62,157 nt of DNA, from contig CAJUSI010000091.1 of assembly GCA_910589035.1 (NCBI GenBank), positions 1-62,157 on the forward strand, given 5' to 3'. Below are positions 34,270 to 42,230 of this stretch, one piece after another. Origin of the DNA: an uncultured Acetatifactor sp. Its GTDB lineage: Bacteria; Bacillota; Clostridia; Lachnospirales; Lachnospiraceae. The position numbers and the translations under genes are program-made. Every line of letters begins with the position of its first letter. The stretch's first letter is position 1. The notes under the pieces are model-generated. The model had not been told where the DNA came from and searched no databases. It saw only the letters and a list, made by a program, of their open reading frames with translations.

Positions 34270-35589
34270 ATGGAATGGGGAATGTATCTTTTTGAATACT
34301 TAATAGATTTTATTGAGCTGTTGATTTGCTTCTATTTTATCACCAGATTCTATGATAAGAGCGTTCCTGAAAAAGGAAAGGCACTGCTGTGTTTTTCTGC
34401 AGTTGGAGCACTGGCGATGTTTTTGCGTGAAATGGGGATAATACCACTTCCCGATTTTGCTGTGCCGATTGCTGTTCTGTTTTTATATGCCTGGAGAATA
34501 TGCCATACGAGCGTAGGTTCTGCTGTATTTATATCTGTGCTGAATTATCTTTTGGTGGGTGTTATAAATATTGGTTTTATTTCGTTTTTGAAAATCTGCT
34601 TTGGGATAGAAGATGCACCTATGCCTGGGTTAGAAAACAGAGTTTTGATTTTGGTTAGCTTACACCTGGCCCAGTTGATTCTATTTGAAATGATCCTGAA
34701 ATTTAAAAACAGAATTTTTGGCAAGGTGCCGGACACCCGGCAAATGGATATGGGGATCGTACTGGTGCAGGTCTTCAGCATTCTTGTACTGGCCTTTTTT
34801 CAGAATATAGAATACCATTGGGCGCCGGATACAATCCAACTCATAAATCTGGTAATCAGCTTTCTGATTCTGGCCGGGAACTTTGCCCTCTTTTTCTTTA
34901 AGACTATCCTGGCCCGGGAAAGGAAGGAAAAGGCAGCCCTCCAGGAGCATAACAGGCTGGCGCAGATGCAGCTGAGGAACCAGCGTGACATGGGGGAGCT
35001 ATACGAGAATATCCGTATGCTGCGGCATGATATCAGCTCCCATCTGACCGCAATCTTCGGGTACATAGAACTGGAACGGTATCAGAAGGCAAGGGATTAC
35101 ATAGAAGAGTTAAGAAAGGAAATGGATTCCTTGGAGCCGGTGCATACCGGTAATGTGACATTGGATGCGCTGCTGGGGAGCAAGGGTGTGCTTGCAAGGA
35201 AAAATAGTATCAGTGTAGAATTGGACGCGGCCGTGCCTCCGGACTTGTGGATGGAGGAGACGCATCTGGCAGTTATGCTCGGAAATCTGTATGACAATGC
35301 CATCGATGCAAGCCTGAAGATAGAGGATAAGTTGAAGCGGTATATCAGAATAGAAATTGCTTACAGAGAAGGGAATCTCATGATCTGCTTTTCCAATGCG
35401 GCGAAAGAGGATGCGAAGAGGGATGGAGACGTATGGCACACGACCAAAGAGCGGGGTTCGGAGCATGGCTTTGGGATCAGAAGCATTGACAGGATTGTCA
35501 GACAATATAATGGGTTCATCACAAGGGAATTGAAAGATAATGTTTTCACCTGTTGGATCAGAGTGCCGGATATGCGGGCGGAAGGATAA
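34270..35589 (+). CDS. AgrC-like GHKL sensor histidine kinase
   Basis: Receptor kinase for the Agr-type peptide. The 439-residue product has about six to seven transmembrane helices (residues 5-215), a coiled segment and a cytoplasmic kinase core with the phosphoacceptor His in RMLRHDISSHLTAIFGY, the N-box LYDNAIDAS and the G-box ERGSEHGFGIRSIDRIV. This is the AgrC/HATPase_c_5 arrangement. GGGGAGGAAGAAG precedes ATG 34270. The only LytTR regulator in the window is about 10 kb downstream. Confidence 0.9.
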   Translation: MEWGMYLFEYLIDFIELLICFYFITRFYDKSVPEKGKALLCFSAVGALAMFLREMGIIPLPDFAVPIAVLFLYAWRICHTSVGSAVFISVLNYLLVGVINIGFISFLKICFGIEDAPMPGLENRVLILVSLHLAQLILFEMILKFKNRIFGKVPDTRQMDMGIVLVQVFSILVLAFFQNIEYHWAPDTIQLINLVISFLILAGNFALFFFKTILARERKEKAALQEHNRLAQMQLRNQRDMGELYENIRMLRHDISSHLTAIFGYIELERYQKARDYIEELRKEMDSLEPVHTGNVTLDALLGSKGVLARKNSISVELDAAVPPDLWMEETHLAVMLGNLYDNAIDASLKIEDKLKRYIRIEIAYREGNLMICFSNAAKEDAKRDGDVWHTTKERGSEHGFGIRSIDRIVRQYNGFITRELKDNVFTCWIRVPDMRAEG

Positions 35590-35628
35590 GGTGGCTGGGG
35601 GTAAACAGGGAAGAAAAGGGAAAACGTT

Positions 35629-36211
35629 ATGGAAAGAATAATCAATCACATTATAAATACAATGCTGGTAAAGGGGGTTATAGAAGAAAAGCAAAAGTCT
35701 GTAATTGCGTATGGATTGGATCTGCTTTTGTTGACAGTGATTTCAATGACGGTCCTGCTTGCCATTGGATTCGTATTGAGCCAGGGGGGGACAGACAATC
35801 TGCTTTCTGATTCCATTGGTATTGTTTCAGGGATTCGGCGGGGAATACCATTGCCAGACGCATCTGCGGTGCTGGGCAGTGATGGTTTGCAGCCTCTTAT
35901 TTGCCTTGCTTGTGCTGCAGAAGCTTTCCACCGGATTATTGGTTCTGGCAGCGGCGCTGAGCGGGTATCCTATTCTGGCCATTGCGCCTGTTCAGAATTC
36001 CAGGGCTCCCTTCAGTGAAGAGTTCGGACGGAGGATGCATCGGATTGTGGTCTGGATATATGTGGGGAGCCTGGCTGCGGCAGGGGGAATTCAGGTTTTT
36101 ATTGGAGATCCCAGGCCGGTATTGTCAGCGGTTATTTTGTCCGGCGTTTCGATACTTGGGGCGTATTGGCATAATGCATTGTTAGTAAAAACAATTGAAG
36201 ATAAGATGTAA
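35629..36211 (+). pseudogene. AgrB-like processing protease, frameshifted at a G7 tract
   Basis: AgrB cleaves and cyclises AgrD at the membrane. The first 50 or so codons (from ATG 35629, MERIINHIINTMLVKGVIEEKQKSVIAYG) are in one frame, and the rest (FLIPLVLFQGFGGEYHCQTHLRCWAVMVCSLLF to KTIEDKM, ending 36211) in the next. The switch falls at the run of seven G at 35784-35790; six G would restore one frame of about 193 residues. The active-site pair is intact after the shift (His in GEYHC and Cys seven residues later in LRCW). This could be a real mutation, a phase switch or a sequencing error. Confidence 0.8.
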
Positions 36212-36235
36212 TTTTGAGTTATGTGAAGATTAAAC

Positions 36236-36276
36236 GGGCATTCTGGTGATGAGGAATCAGCAGAATGTTCTTTTTA
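36236..36276 (+). terminator. Terminator after agrB
   Basis: GGGCATTCTG (36236-36245) pairs with CAGAATGTTC (36261-36270) using two G-T pairs, with TGAT/AATCA pairing inside, and TTTTTT follows. It separates the agr genes from the peptide genes. Confidence 0.75.
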
Positions 36277-36291
36277 TTTAAATGTTATTTG

Positions 36292-36339
36292 TCGTGAATG
36301 GATTATTTTCGGACGTAAAATTTCGGTAAGTAGATTATG
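36292..36339 (+). promoter_or_regulatory. Candidate LytTR operator and promoter before the radical SAM gene
   Basis: TCGTGAATGGATT (36292) and ACGTAAAATTTCG (36313) are 21 bp apart and resemble the repeats upstream of agrC, the second copy best (CGTAAAAT shared). ATTATG at 36334 is at the same distance from the second repeat as TTATAC is in the agrC promoter. No good -35 box is present, as expected for an activated promoter. Confidence 0.4.
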
Positions 36340-36516
36340 GGGATAAAATAGGACAATTGACGAACAGAATGATAAATTATTACTTCAGCGTGCTATACTG
36401 TTTTCGTAATCAGCTTTGCTTTATTGATGTCAGGCATATCAGTCAGAAGGAGATTTGCTACAATATGGGACAGACATCAGGAGGGAAAATACTTTACATA
36501 CTTGGAGGAAAAAGAG

Positions 36517-37836
36517 ATGATTTACAAACCGTCCATGTTTAATTACAGAAGTAATTATGAAAATGAAATGATTATTTATAATTCACTAAAAGGGCTTCAA
36601 AGTGTTAGCCTGGTATCAGAGGATAAAGTATGGCGGGTCAGGAAATTATTTGAGGAAGAAAAAATAGAAGAAGAAATACTACAGGGATTGGAAGAACTTA
36701 TTGGGCTGAATTTTTTTGTTCCATATGATTTTGATGAAAAATTAAACAGGGAGCGACGACAGATGGAATATATTATGCAGCCCAGCCTGAGAGTTGTGGT
36801 TCATACTACAAAAGCCTGTAATTTCAGGTGTAAATATTGTGCCTTAAATTTTGAACCCAAACATTTGCAGCAAGACGGGTGTGACAATATTATTTCTTTT
36901 TTTCGGAAAAATATCTCAAAGTATGAGAGGGTACATATCAGTTGGTTTGGGGGAGAACCGCTGTTGAAAATGGATGCCATAGAGTATATATCCAATGCAG
37001 TTATGGATATTTGCCGCCGTGCCAAAAAACCATATTATTCGTCTGTCACGACAAACGGATATCTTCTGACTCCTGAAAATGTTGATAAGTTGATTAAACT
37101 GAGGGTTTATAACTATGCTGTAACCGTCGATGGAGTAAAAGCGACTCATGATAATCAGAGGGTATTGGAAAACGGAAACGGAAGCTTTGACCAGATTATC
37201 AGGAACCTCGAGTATATGAGGGACAGTGTTAAATCACGAGCGTTAAATGTTATAATACGTACCAATATTACAAGAGAAATATTTGATAGATTGGAAGAAT
37301 ACTACAATTTTTATAATGACAGATTCGGAGGTGATAACAGATTTTCTCTATTTGTCAGGCCAGCGGGAGATTGGGGAGGAGACAGGGTCAAGCAGTTTAA
37401 AGGTCATTTGATTGAGAAGGGTGAAATGGAAGAAGTATATGATAAGTTATCAGGTTTGGTTCAGGGCATCAAATACAATCTCAATTATATGGATTTAGAT
37501 TTTGCGGGTACCACATGTAATGCGACTATGCTCCATAAATATGTATTTGGATGTGATGGATTAGTATCCAAATGCGACACATGTAACAAAGAGCTTGCAA
37601 TAGGGAAAATACAGTCAGGCAAAAAGGTTATAAATACTGAACGGGAAAATCAGTGGTTAATGGGGCATAGAAGCAAAGATACTGAATGTGATAATTGTTT
37701 TTTCAGTGGCTCGTGTTTTATGAATGCCTGCCCTAAAGGCCCAATTTTGTATGGAGAAAAAATATGTGCGAAATATCCTGACATAGACAGTTTATTGAGA
37801 TTATACATAAAATCACAGGAAGTAAGGAGGATATAG
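36517..37836 (+). CDS. Radical SAM/SPASM peptide maturase, CcpM-like
   Basis: Probably forms thioether or other radical-made links in the adjacent small peptide. The 439-residue product has a RiPP-recognition-like N-terminal part (MIYKPSMFNYRSNYENEMIIYNSLKG), the radical SAM cluster CNFRCKYC (Cys101, Cys105, Cys108) and a Cys-rich SPASM region from about residue 330 (CNATM, GCDG, KCDTC, CDNC, SGSC, NACPKG, CAKYP) for auxiliary Fe-S clusters. From memory it fits the TIGR04068 group that acts beside TIGR04066 and TIGR04069 proteins, as here. ATG 36517 follows GGAGGAAA. Confidence 0.88.
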   Translation: MIYKPSMFNYRSNYENEMIIYNSLKGLQSVSLVSEDKVWRVRKLFEEEKIEEEILQGLEELIGLNFFVPYDFDEKLNRERRQMEYIMQPSLRVVVHTTKACNFRCKYCALNFEPKHLQQDGCDNIISFFRKNISKYERVHISWFGGEPLLKMDAIEYISNAVMDICRRAKKPYYSSVTTNGYLLTPENVDKLIKLRVYNYAVTVDGVKATHDNQRVLENGNGSFDQIIRNLEYMRDSVKSRALNVIIRTNITREIFDRLEEYYNFYNDRFGGDNRFSLFVRPAGDWGGDRVKQFKGHLIEKGEMEEVYDKLSGLVQGIKYNLNYMDLDFAGTTCNATMLHKYVFGCDGLVSKCDTCNKELAIGKIQSGKKVINTERENQWLMGHRSKDTECDNCFFSGSCFMNACPKGPILYGEKICAKYPDIDSLLRLYIKSQEVRRI

Positions 37837-37843
37837 GAAAGAT

Positions 37844-38095
37844 ATGGATACTGTAAAGGAAAGAATCCGGTCAATATTTGAAACTCAGGGATATTTTATT
37901 GAAATGGGGGAAGAAGATGTAAATTTACTGGATTACGGAATAGACTCTATTGCATTCATGTCAATTATTATAGAACTTGAAGAGGAATTTAACTGTATTA
38001 TTCCGGATGGGGTGTTAGACTTTGAGCTTTTTAAATCCTTAAATGCATTAACTTCATTCATTGAGACATTATTACAGGATAAGGGAACCCCATAA
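37844..38095 (+). CDS. Acyl carrier protein of the peptide maturation cluster
   Basis: An 83-residue carrier protein (MDTVKERIRSIFETQGYFIE) with the phosphopantetheine motif GIDSIAF; Ser35 is the predicted attachment site. It would need a phosphopantetheinyl transferase encoded elsewhere. It starts 7 bp after the radical SAM stop. Peptide maturation loci with an ACP-related protein (TIGR04069, from memory) are known, but what the carrier loads is unknown. The intact Ser argues for real acyl carriage rather than a relic. Confidence 0.85.
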   Translation: MDTVKERIRSIFETQGYFIEMGEEDVNLLDYGIDSIAFMSIIIELEEEFNCIIPDGVLDFELFKSLNALTSFIETLLQDKGTP

Positions 38096-38190
38096 CTCAG
38101 GAAAACATGGGATGAATTAATAGGCCAGTATTATAATTACATAGATTACAAAGGATGAGTTGATTCCAATATGGAAGTGAGGTGAATGTA

Positions 38191-38310
38191 ATGAAAAGGA
38201 AACTGATTAAACCTAAAAGAAAAAACAAAAGCTTTATGCTTAAGCTTTATGATGGACAGGAATGTACTGTAATCAATAATTCTGCTGCGGGTTGTGGCGT
38301 GAAAAAATAA
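38191..38310 (+). CDS. Candidate RiPP precursor peptide, 39 residues
   Basis: A short gene (not reported by ordinary gene length cut-offs) with a good ribosome site (GAAGTGAGGTG, 7 bp before the ATG). The product has a strongly basic N-terminus (MKRKLIKPKRKNKSFMLKLY, a probable leader) and a C-terminal part QECTVINNSAAGCGVKK with Cys25 and Cys35, a natural core for thioether cross-links. It lies between the ACP and the subtilase fusion. I did not recognise a named precursor family, and it is not Cys-rich like CLI_3235-type peptides. Assignment rests on position and composition. Confidence 0.65.
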   Translation: MKRKLIKPKRKNKSFMLKLYDGQECTVINNSAAGCGVKK

Positions 38311-38421
38311 AACTTGTTCCAGACGGTGCTTTGATACGGACAAAATAAAATATATTGCTATTGCAATGTGTCGTCTGTATTTATAACCACATTTATACGT
38401 GAGGAACTGAGTGTGAACGCG

Positions 38422-38473
38422 GGTGACAAAGAAAAATTATATTTATGTAATTATATACTGGTTCTTTGTCACC
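38422..38473 (+). promoter_or_regulatory. Hairpin between precursor and subtilase genes
   Basis: GGTGACAAAGAA (38422-38433) pairs exactly with TTCTTTGTCACC (38462-38473), and an A/T-rich inner stem is possible. It lies just before the ribosome site of the subtilase gene with no U tract. It could lower downstream expression relative to the peptide or stabilise the peptide mRNA. Confidence 0.55.
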
Positions 38474-38496
38474 TGAATAAAAGGGAGGAACTTAAA

Positions 38497-40314
38497 ATGT
38501 CCCGGAAAAGAATAGAATCTGACGTTGTAGTGATTGATTCTGGTGTAGATTGTTCTCATCCGGCGTTAAAAGATGTCGAGGTTGATGGGGTTGGAATTAT
38601 AAAACAGGAGGATTTTCAATTTACAGAGGATTGGAAGGATGTATTTGGCCACGGAACAGCTGTATGCGGCATTATTCATAGACATGCTCCTTTAGCGAAA
38701 ATTTATGTCATTAAAATAATAGATTTTCCTGTGCAGACGATCGAAGAGGAACATTTATTTGCTGCATTGAAGTATGTGTTGAAGTATATCAGGTGCAAAG
38801 TTGTCAATATGAGTCTTGGAATAGATATGATTCGTGACAAGCGCAGGCTGTATGAACTATGCTGTAAGCTGCAGGAAAGGAATATAAAGTTGGTAGCAGC
38901 GTTTGGCAATAACGGAGCAGTTTCATATCCGGCATTTTTTGATATTGTTTTGGGGGTTACAGCGCATCATAATTGCAATAATGCAGATGAAATAGGATAT
39001 TGTGAGAATCGAATGATTAATCTATGTGCATACGGAAAGGCTCAGAGGATACTTTGGAGTGATGGAAGGTACATTGTATCTGGCGGGAACAGTTATGCCT
39101 GCGCTCATGTGACTGGTATTATGGCTAAGGTTTTGGGAGATACACCGAATATTGATGTAATTGCCTATCTGAGGGAGAAAGCAAAATTTACGTTAGAATT
39201 TCCGACATCTGAAGTAAAAAAGACAGTTCCGAATATAAAAGCATATAAAAATGCGGCAATTTATCCCTTTAACAAGGAGATGCACAGTTTGCTCAGGTTT
39301 GAAGAACATCTGTCTTTTTCTATATCCGACGTGTATGATACAAAATATTCTGCAAGAATTCATTCCGCTACGAATACGCTTCTGAATATCAGGGGAGGGA
39401 ATAATCATGTTATAGCCAATGTTGAAAACCTGAGATGGGAGAATATAGATACTTTAATTTTGGGGCATACAAGGGAAATGGAGGAGCTTCTTGGCGAAAG
39501 GATACCGATTGCACAGGAACTCGTCCATCAGGCTCTGCAAATGGGGATACAGGTTTATTCCCTGGATGATTATTCAGACATATTCGGGAAGAATTCCCTT
39601 TATTTTTCGCCAGGTTTGCATGACGTGAATGATTTCCGGACATTGCCTTTTGGAAAACTCTATAAGTTTTCCAAACCGGTTGTGGGGGTGTTCGGGACAA
39701 GTTCAAAACAGGGAAAGTTCACCTTGCAGCTTTATATGAGATATCTTATACAGGAAAGAGGATATACTGTCGCGCAGTTAGGCAGCGAACCAACGGCATA
39801 TTTATATGGAATGGATGCCTGCTGCCATTTTGGGTATGCTGCCAGTGTTGACATTTCTTATGCACTATTTGCAGCTTATCTTAACAGCATTATGGAACAG
39901 CTTGATGATTTGGACAGAGATTTGATTCTGGCAGGGTGTCAGTCGAATACGGTGCCTTATGAGGTTGGAAATGTCAATGATCTTACTTTTTTGCAGACTG
40001 CTTTTTTATGGGGGACATCACCCGATATTGTCGTATTATGTGTAAATCCTTTTGATGAGATTGACTATATTGTTCAGACAACAAGGTATCTGGAATCGGC
40101 AGCAGAATGTAAGGTGGTAGCGGGAGTGATTTTTCCTTCGGATATGAGAAATCCTTATGCGGGGGCATATGGGGCAAGGATTGTGCTTGAAGCAGGCAGG
40201 TTTTCCATTTTAAAAGAAAAGTTTGAAAAGGCGATAGGGATTCCGTTTTATCAATTAGGGGATATGGAACAGATGAATGAACTTGTAGATGTGGTTTTAG
40301 GATATTTATCCTGA
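38497..40314 (+). CDS. Subtilase (S8) fused to a P-loop peptide-maturation domain
   Basis: A 605-residue fusion. Residues about 9-270 are a subtilisin-like protease with catalytic Asp14 (VVIDSGVDCSHP), His52 (FGHGTAVCGI) and Ser199 (GGNSYACAHVTG), and oxyanion Asn in AAFGNNG. Residues about 330-605 match the TIGR04066/DUF1611-like group: a nucleotide-binding loop GVFGTSSKQGKFT (about 396-408) and ETPTAY-like GSEPTAYLYGMD. There is no signal peptide, so it acts in the cytosol, probably removing the leader. The frame is open from 38368, but ATG 38497 follows AAGGGAGGAA; earlier codons run through the hairpin. Confidence 0.85.
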   Translation: MSRKRIESDVVVIDSGVDCSHPALKDVEVDGVGIIKQEDFQFTEDWKDVFGHGTAVCGIIHRHAPLAKIYVIKIIDFPVQTIEEEHLFAALKYVLKYIRCKVVNMSLGIDMIRDKRRLYELCCKLQERNIKLVAAFGNNGAVSYPAFFDIVLGVTAHHNCNNADEIGYCENRMINLCAYGKAQRILWSDGRYIVSGGNSYACAHVTGIMAKVLGDTPNIDVIAYLREKAKFTLEFPTSEVKKTVPNIKAYKNAAIYPFNKEMHSLLRFEEHLSFSISDVYDTKYSARIHSATNTLLNIRGGNNHVIANVENLRWENIDTLILGHTREMEELLGERIPIAQELVHQALQMGIQVYSLDDYSDIFGKNSLYFSPGLHDVNDFRTLPFGKLYKFSKPVVGVFGTSSKQGKFTLQLYMRYLIQERGYTVAQLGSEPTAYLYGMDACCHFGYAASVDISYALFAAYLNSIMEQLDDLDRDLILAGCQSNTVPYEVGNVNDLTFLQTAFLWGTSPDIVVLCVNPFDEIDYIVQTTRYLESAAECKVVAGVIFPSDMRNPYAGAYGARIVLEAGRFSILKEKFEKAIGIPFYQLGDMEQMNELVDVVLGYLS

Positions 40315-40403
40315 AACATTTCCTTTTCAACGATACGTCTCTCAAATAAAAGGGTATATTTTAAGACGCTTCAGAAATAAGAATAAGGAGCATAAATCTA
40401 AAA

Positions 40404-42230
40404 ATGAAATTTCGGGAGAAGAGAAAACAGACCTTGGGTAATGCGAAATACGCGATACAAATGGTGTATGGAATAGACAAAAAATACTATCTGTATCATA
40501 CCATGATAGCCCTGGCGGATACCCTGCAGACAGTGTTTTCCGTAATATTTCCGGCGGCAGTTATCGGATATCTGTATCCGGCGCTGCAGTTGGAGAAAGC
40601 CGTTGTCTGTGCGTCCTTATGGGGTTTCCTCCAACTGGCTTTGAGCCTTGCCAGGAATATATTCTGGAAGAAGGTTTCGTTGGCCAATGAGTGGATATTT
40701 ATGGAAATTAAACTGAAGATGGAAAAAGGGGTTTCCCAAATCCGCTATGAGGAACTGGAACAGGCGAAAACCCAGGATGCTCTTGCTTTTGCAACCAAAT
40801 GTATTGAGAGAGGGAGTGTCACCGCGATTGTTGTAGAGACTTTTAGTATCATTGGGGCATTTGTTTCGCTTTGCAGTCTGACGGGCGTCATGTCCAGAGT
40901 CTCCGTCTTTTTCCTGCTTCTTGCGTTACTGGTTCTGCTGACGGATTCCGTATCAGAATCCAGGATGGGGAAAATACTCTTAGAAAAACAGAAGGAGCTT
41001 GTCCCTGCGCAGAGAAAAGCGGATTATACTATCTGGCGGCTTACGGATGCGGAAAATGGCAAGGAGCAGCGGCTGTACGGAATGATGGAATATATGACGC
41101 AAAAGTTCAGGAAAGCGAGCGGGCTGATCCTGAAGATAGGGGAGGGATATACATGGCCCCAGGCAAAGCTGAAATTAGTGCCAAGTCTGTTTGCCGGCGT
41201 ACAGCATTTTATGATATATGGATGGACGGTCTACTGTCTCTGGAAGGGGGATATCTCAGTTAGTGAATTTACGCTTTTTACCGCCGCAATTCTGCAGTTT
41301 AGCGGCCTGATTTCTTCCATTGGCAAGAACATAATCTATATCAGCTATGAGAATCAGTACATAGAGAATTATCGCCTGTTTGCCATGAGGGAATCAGGAC
41401 AGGGGGATAAAGAGCAGGAAGAGATAATAGATACCGCGGAAGAGGGACCTTCTATCGAATACCGGCATGTGTGGTACCGTTATCCGGGCAGGGAAGAATA
41501 TGCCCTGCGGGACGTGAATATAAAAATCCTTCCCAATACCCGAGTGTCTATCGTGGGGATGAATGGTTCGGGCAAGTCAACCTTTATTAAGCTTATGGCA
41601 GGCTTTTATCGTCCGACGAAAGGGGAGATTCTTGTGAATGGCATCGACCTGGAGGAGATGACACAGGAGCAGCGCAGCCGTATATTTGCCCCCGTATTTC
41701 AGGATTATTTTATGACAGATTATTCGGTGAGAGAGAATGTCACTCTTTCCGCAGGGGAACCGGAGACGGGACGGATTTACAGAGCGCTTGAGGAAGCGGG
41801 AGTCAGGGATGTGGTGGAAGCCATGCCGGGAGGAATGGAATGTAGTTTGACGCGAAAGCTGGATCGTGAGGGAAGCGAACTGTCGGGCGGAGAGAAGCAG
41901 AAGCTTGCGATTGCCCGGGCGCTCTATAAGGATGCTCCCGTATTGATTCTGGATGAGCCTACGGCGGCGCTTTCTCCCAATGCAGAGTATGAAATATACA
42001 GAAATCTGGACCAGATGTCCTCCGGCAGGACGGTGCTGTTTATTTCCCACAGACTTGCGAGCTGCAGGTTCTGCGGACGGATTCTGGTATTTGACAAGGG
42101 AGAGATTTGTGAGGAAGGCTCCCATGAGGAATTAATGGAGAAAGGGGGGCTGTACCAGAGTATGTTTATGACGCAGGCGCAGTATTATGACGAACAGGAA
42201 AAAGCGGCCCGGAAAGGGGGACAGGGATGA
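40404..42230 (+). CDS. ABC exporter half-molecule 1
   Basis: A 608-residue protein with an N-terminal six-helix membrane domain (about 1-330) and a C-terminal ATPase with Walker A GMNGSGKST, signature LSGGEKQKLAIARAL and Walker B VLILDEPTAAL. There is no C39 peptidase domain, so leader removal must be done by another protein, such as the adjacent subtilase. Stop and start overlap with the next ABC gene (ATGA), pointing to a heterodimer. Probably exports the mature peptide. Confidence 0.92.
   Translation: MKFREKRKQTLGNAKYAIQMVYGIDKKYYLYHTMIALADTLQTVFSVIFPAAVIGYLYPALQLEKAVVCASLWGFLQLALSLARNIFWKKVSLANEWIFMEIKLKMEKGVSQIRYEELEQAKTQDALAFATKCIERGSVTAIVVETFSIIGAFVSLCSLTGVMSRVSVFFLLLALLVLLTDSVSESRMGKILLEKQKELVPAQRKADYTIWRLTDAENGKEQRLYGMMEYMTQKFRKASGLILKIGEGYTWPQAKLKLVPSLFAGVQHFMIYGWTVYCLWKGDISVSEFTLFTAAILQFSGLISSIGKNIIYISYENQYIENYRLFAMRESGQGDKEQEEIIDTAEEGPSIEYRHVWYRYPGREEYALRDVNIKILPNTRVSIVGMNGSGKSTFIKLMAGFYRPTKGEILVNGIDLEEMTQEQRSRIFAPVFQDYFMTDYSVRENVTLSAGEPETGRIYRALEEAGVRDVVEAMPGGMECSLTRKLDREGSELSGGEKQKLAIARALYKDAPVLILDEPTAALSPNAEYEIYRNLDQMSSGRTVLFISHRLASCRFCGRILVFDKGEICEEGSHEELMEKGGLYQSMFMTQAQYYDEQEKAARKGGQG

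Noticed and set aside
36357..36542. 61-codon frame before the radical SAM gene as a second peptide precursor
   Set aside because: It overlaps the radical SAM start in another frame, lacks a ribosome site and has no leader-core pattern.
38368..38496. Earlier start of the subtilase fusion
   Set aside because: These codons cross a hairpin and have no ribosome site, while ATG 38497 has AAGGGAGGAA directly upstream and begins just before the catalytic Asp.
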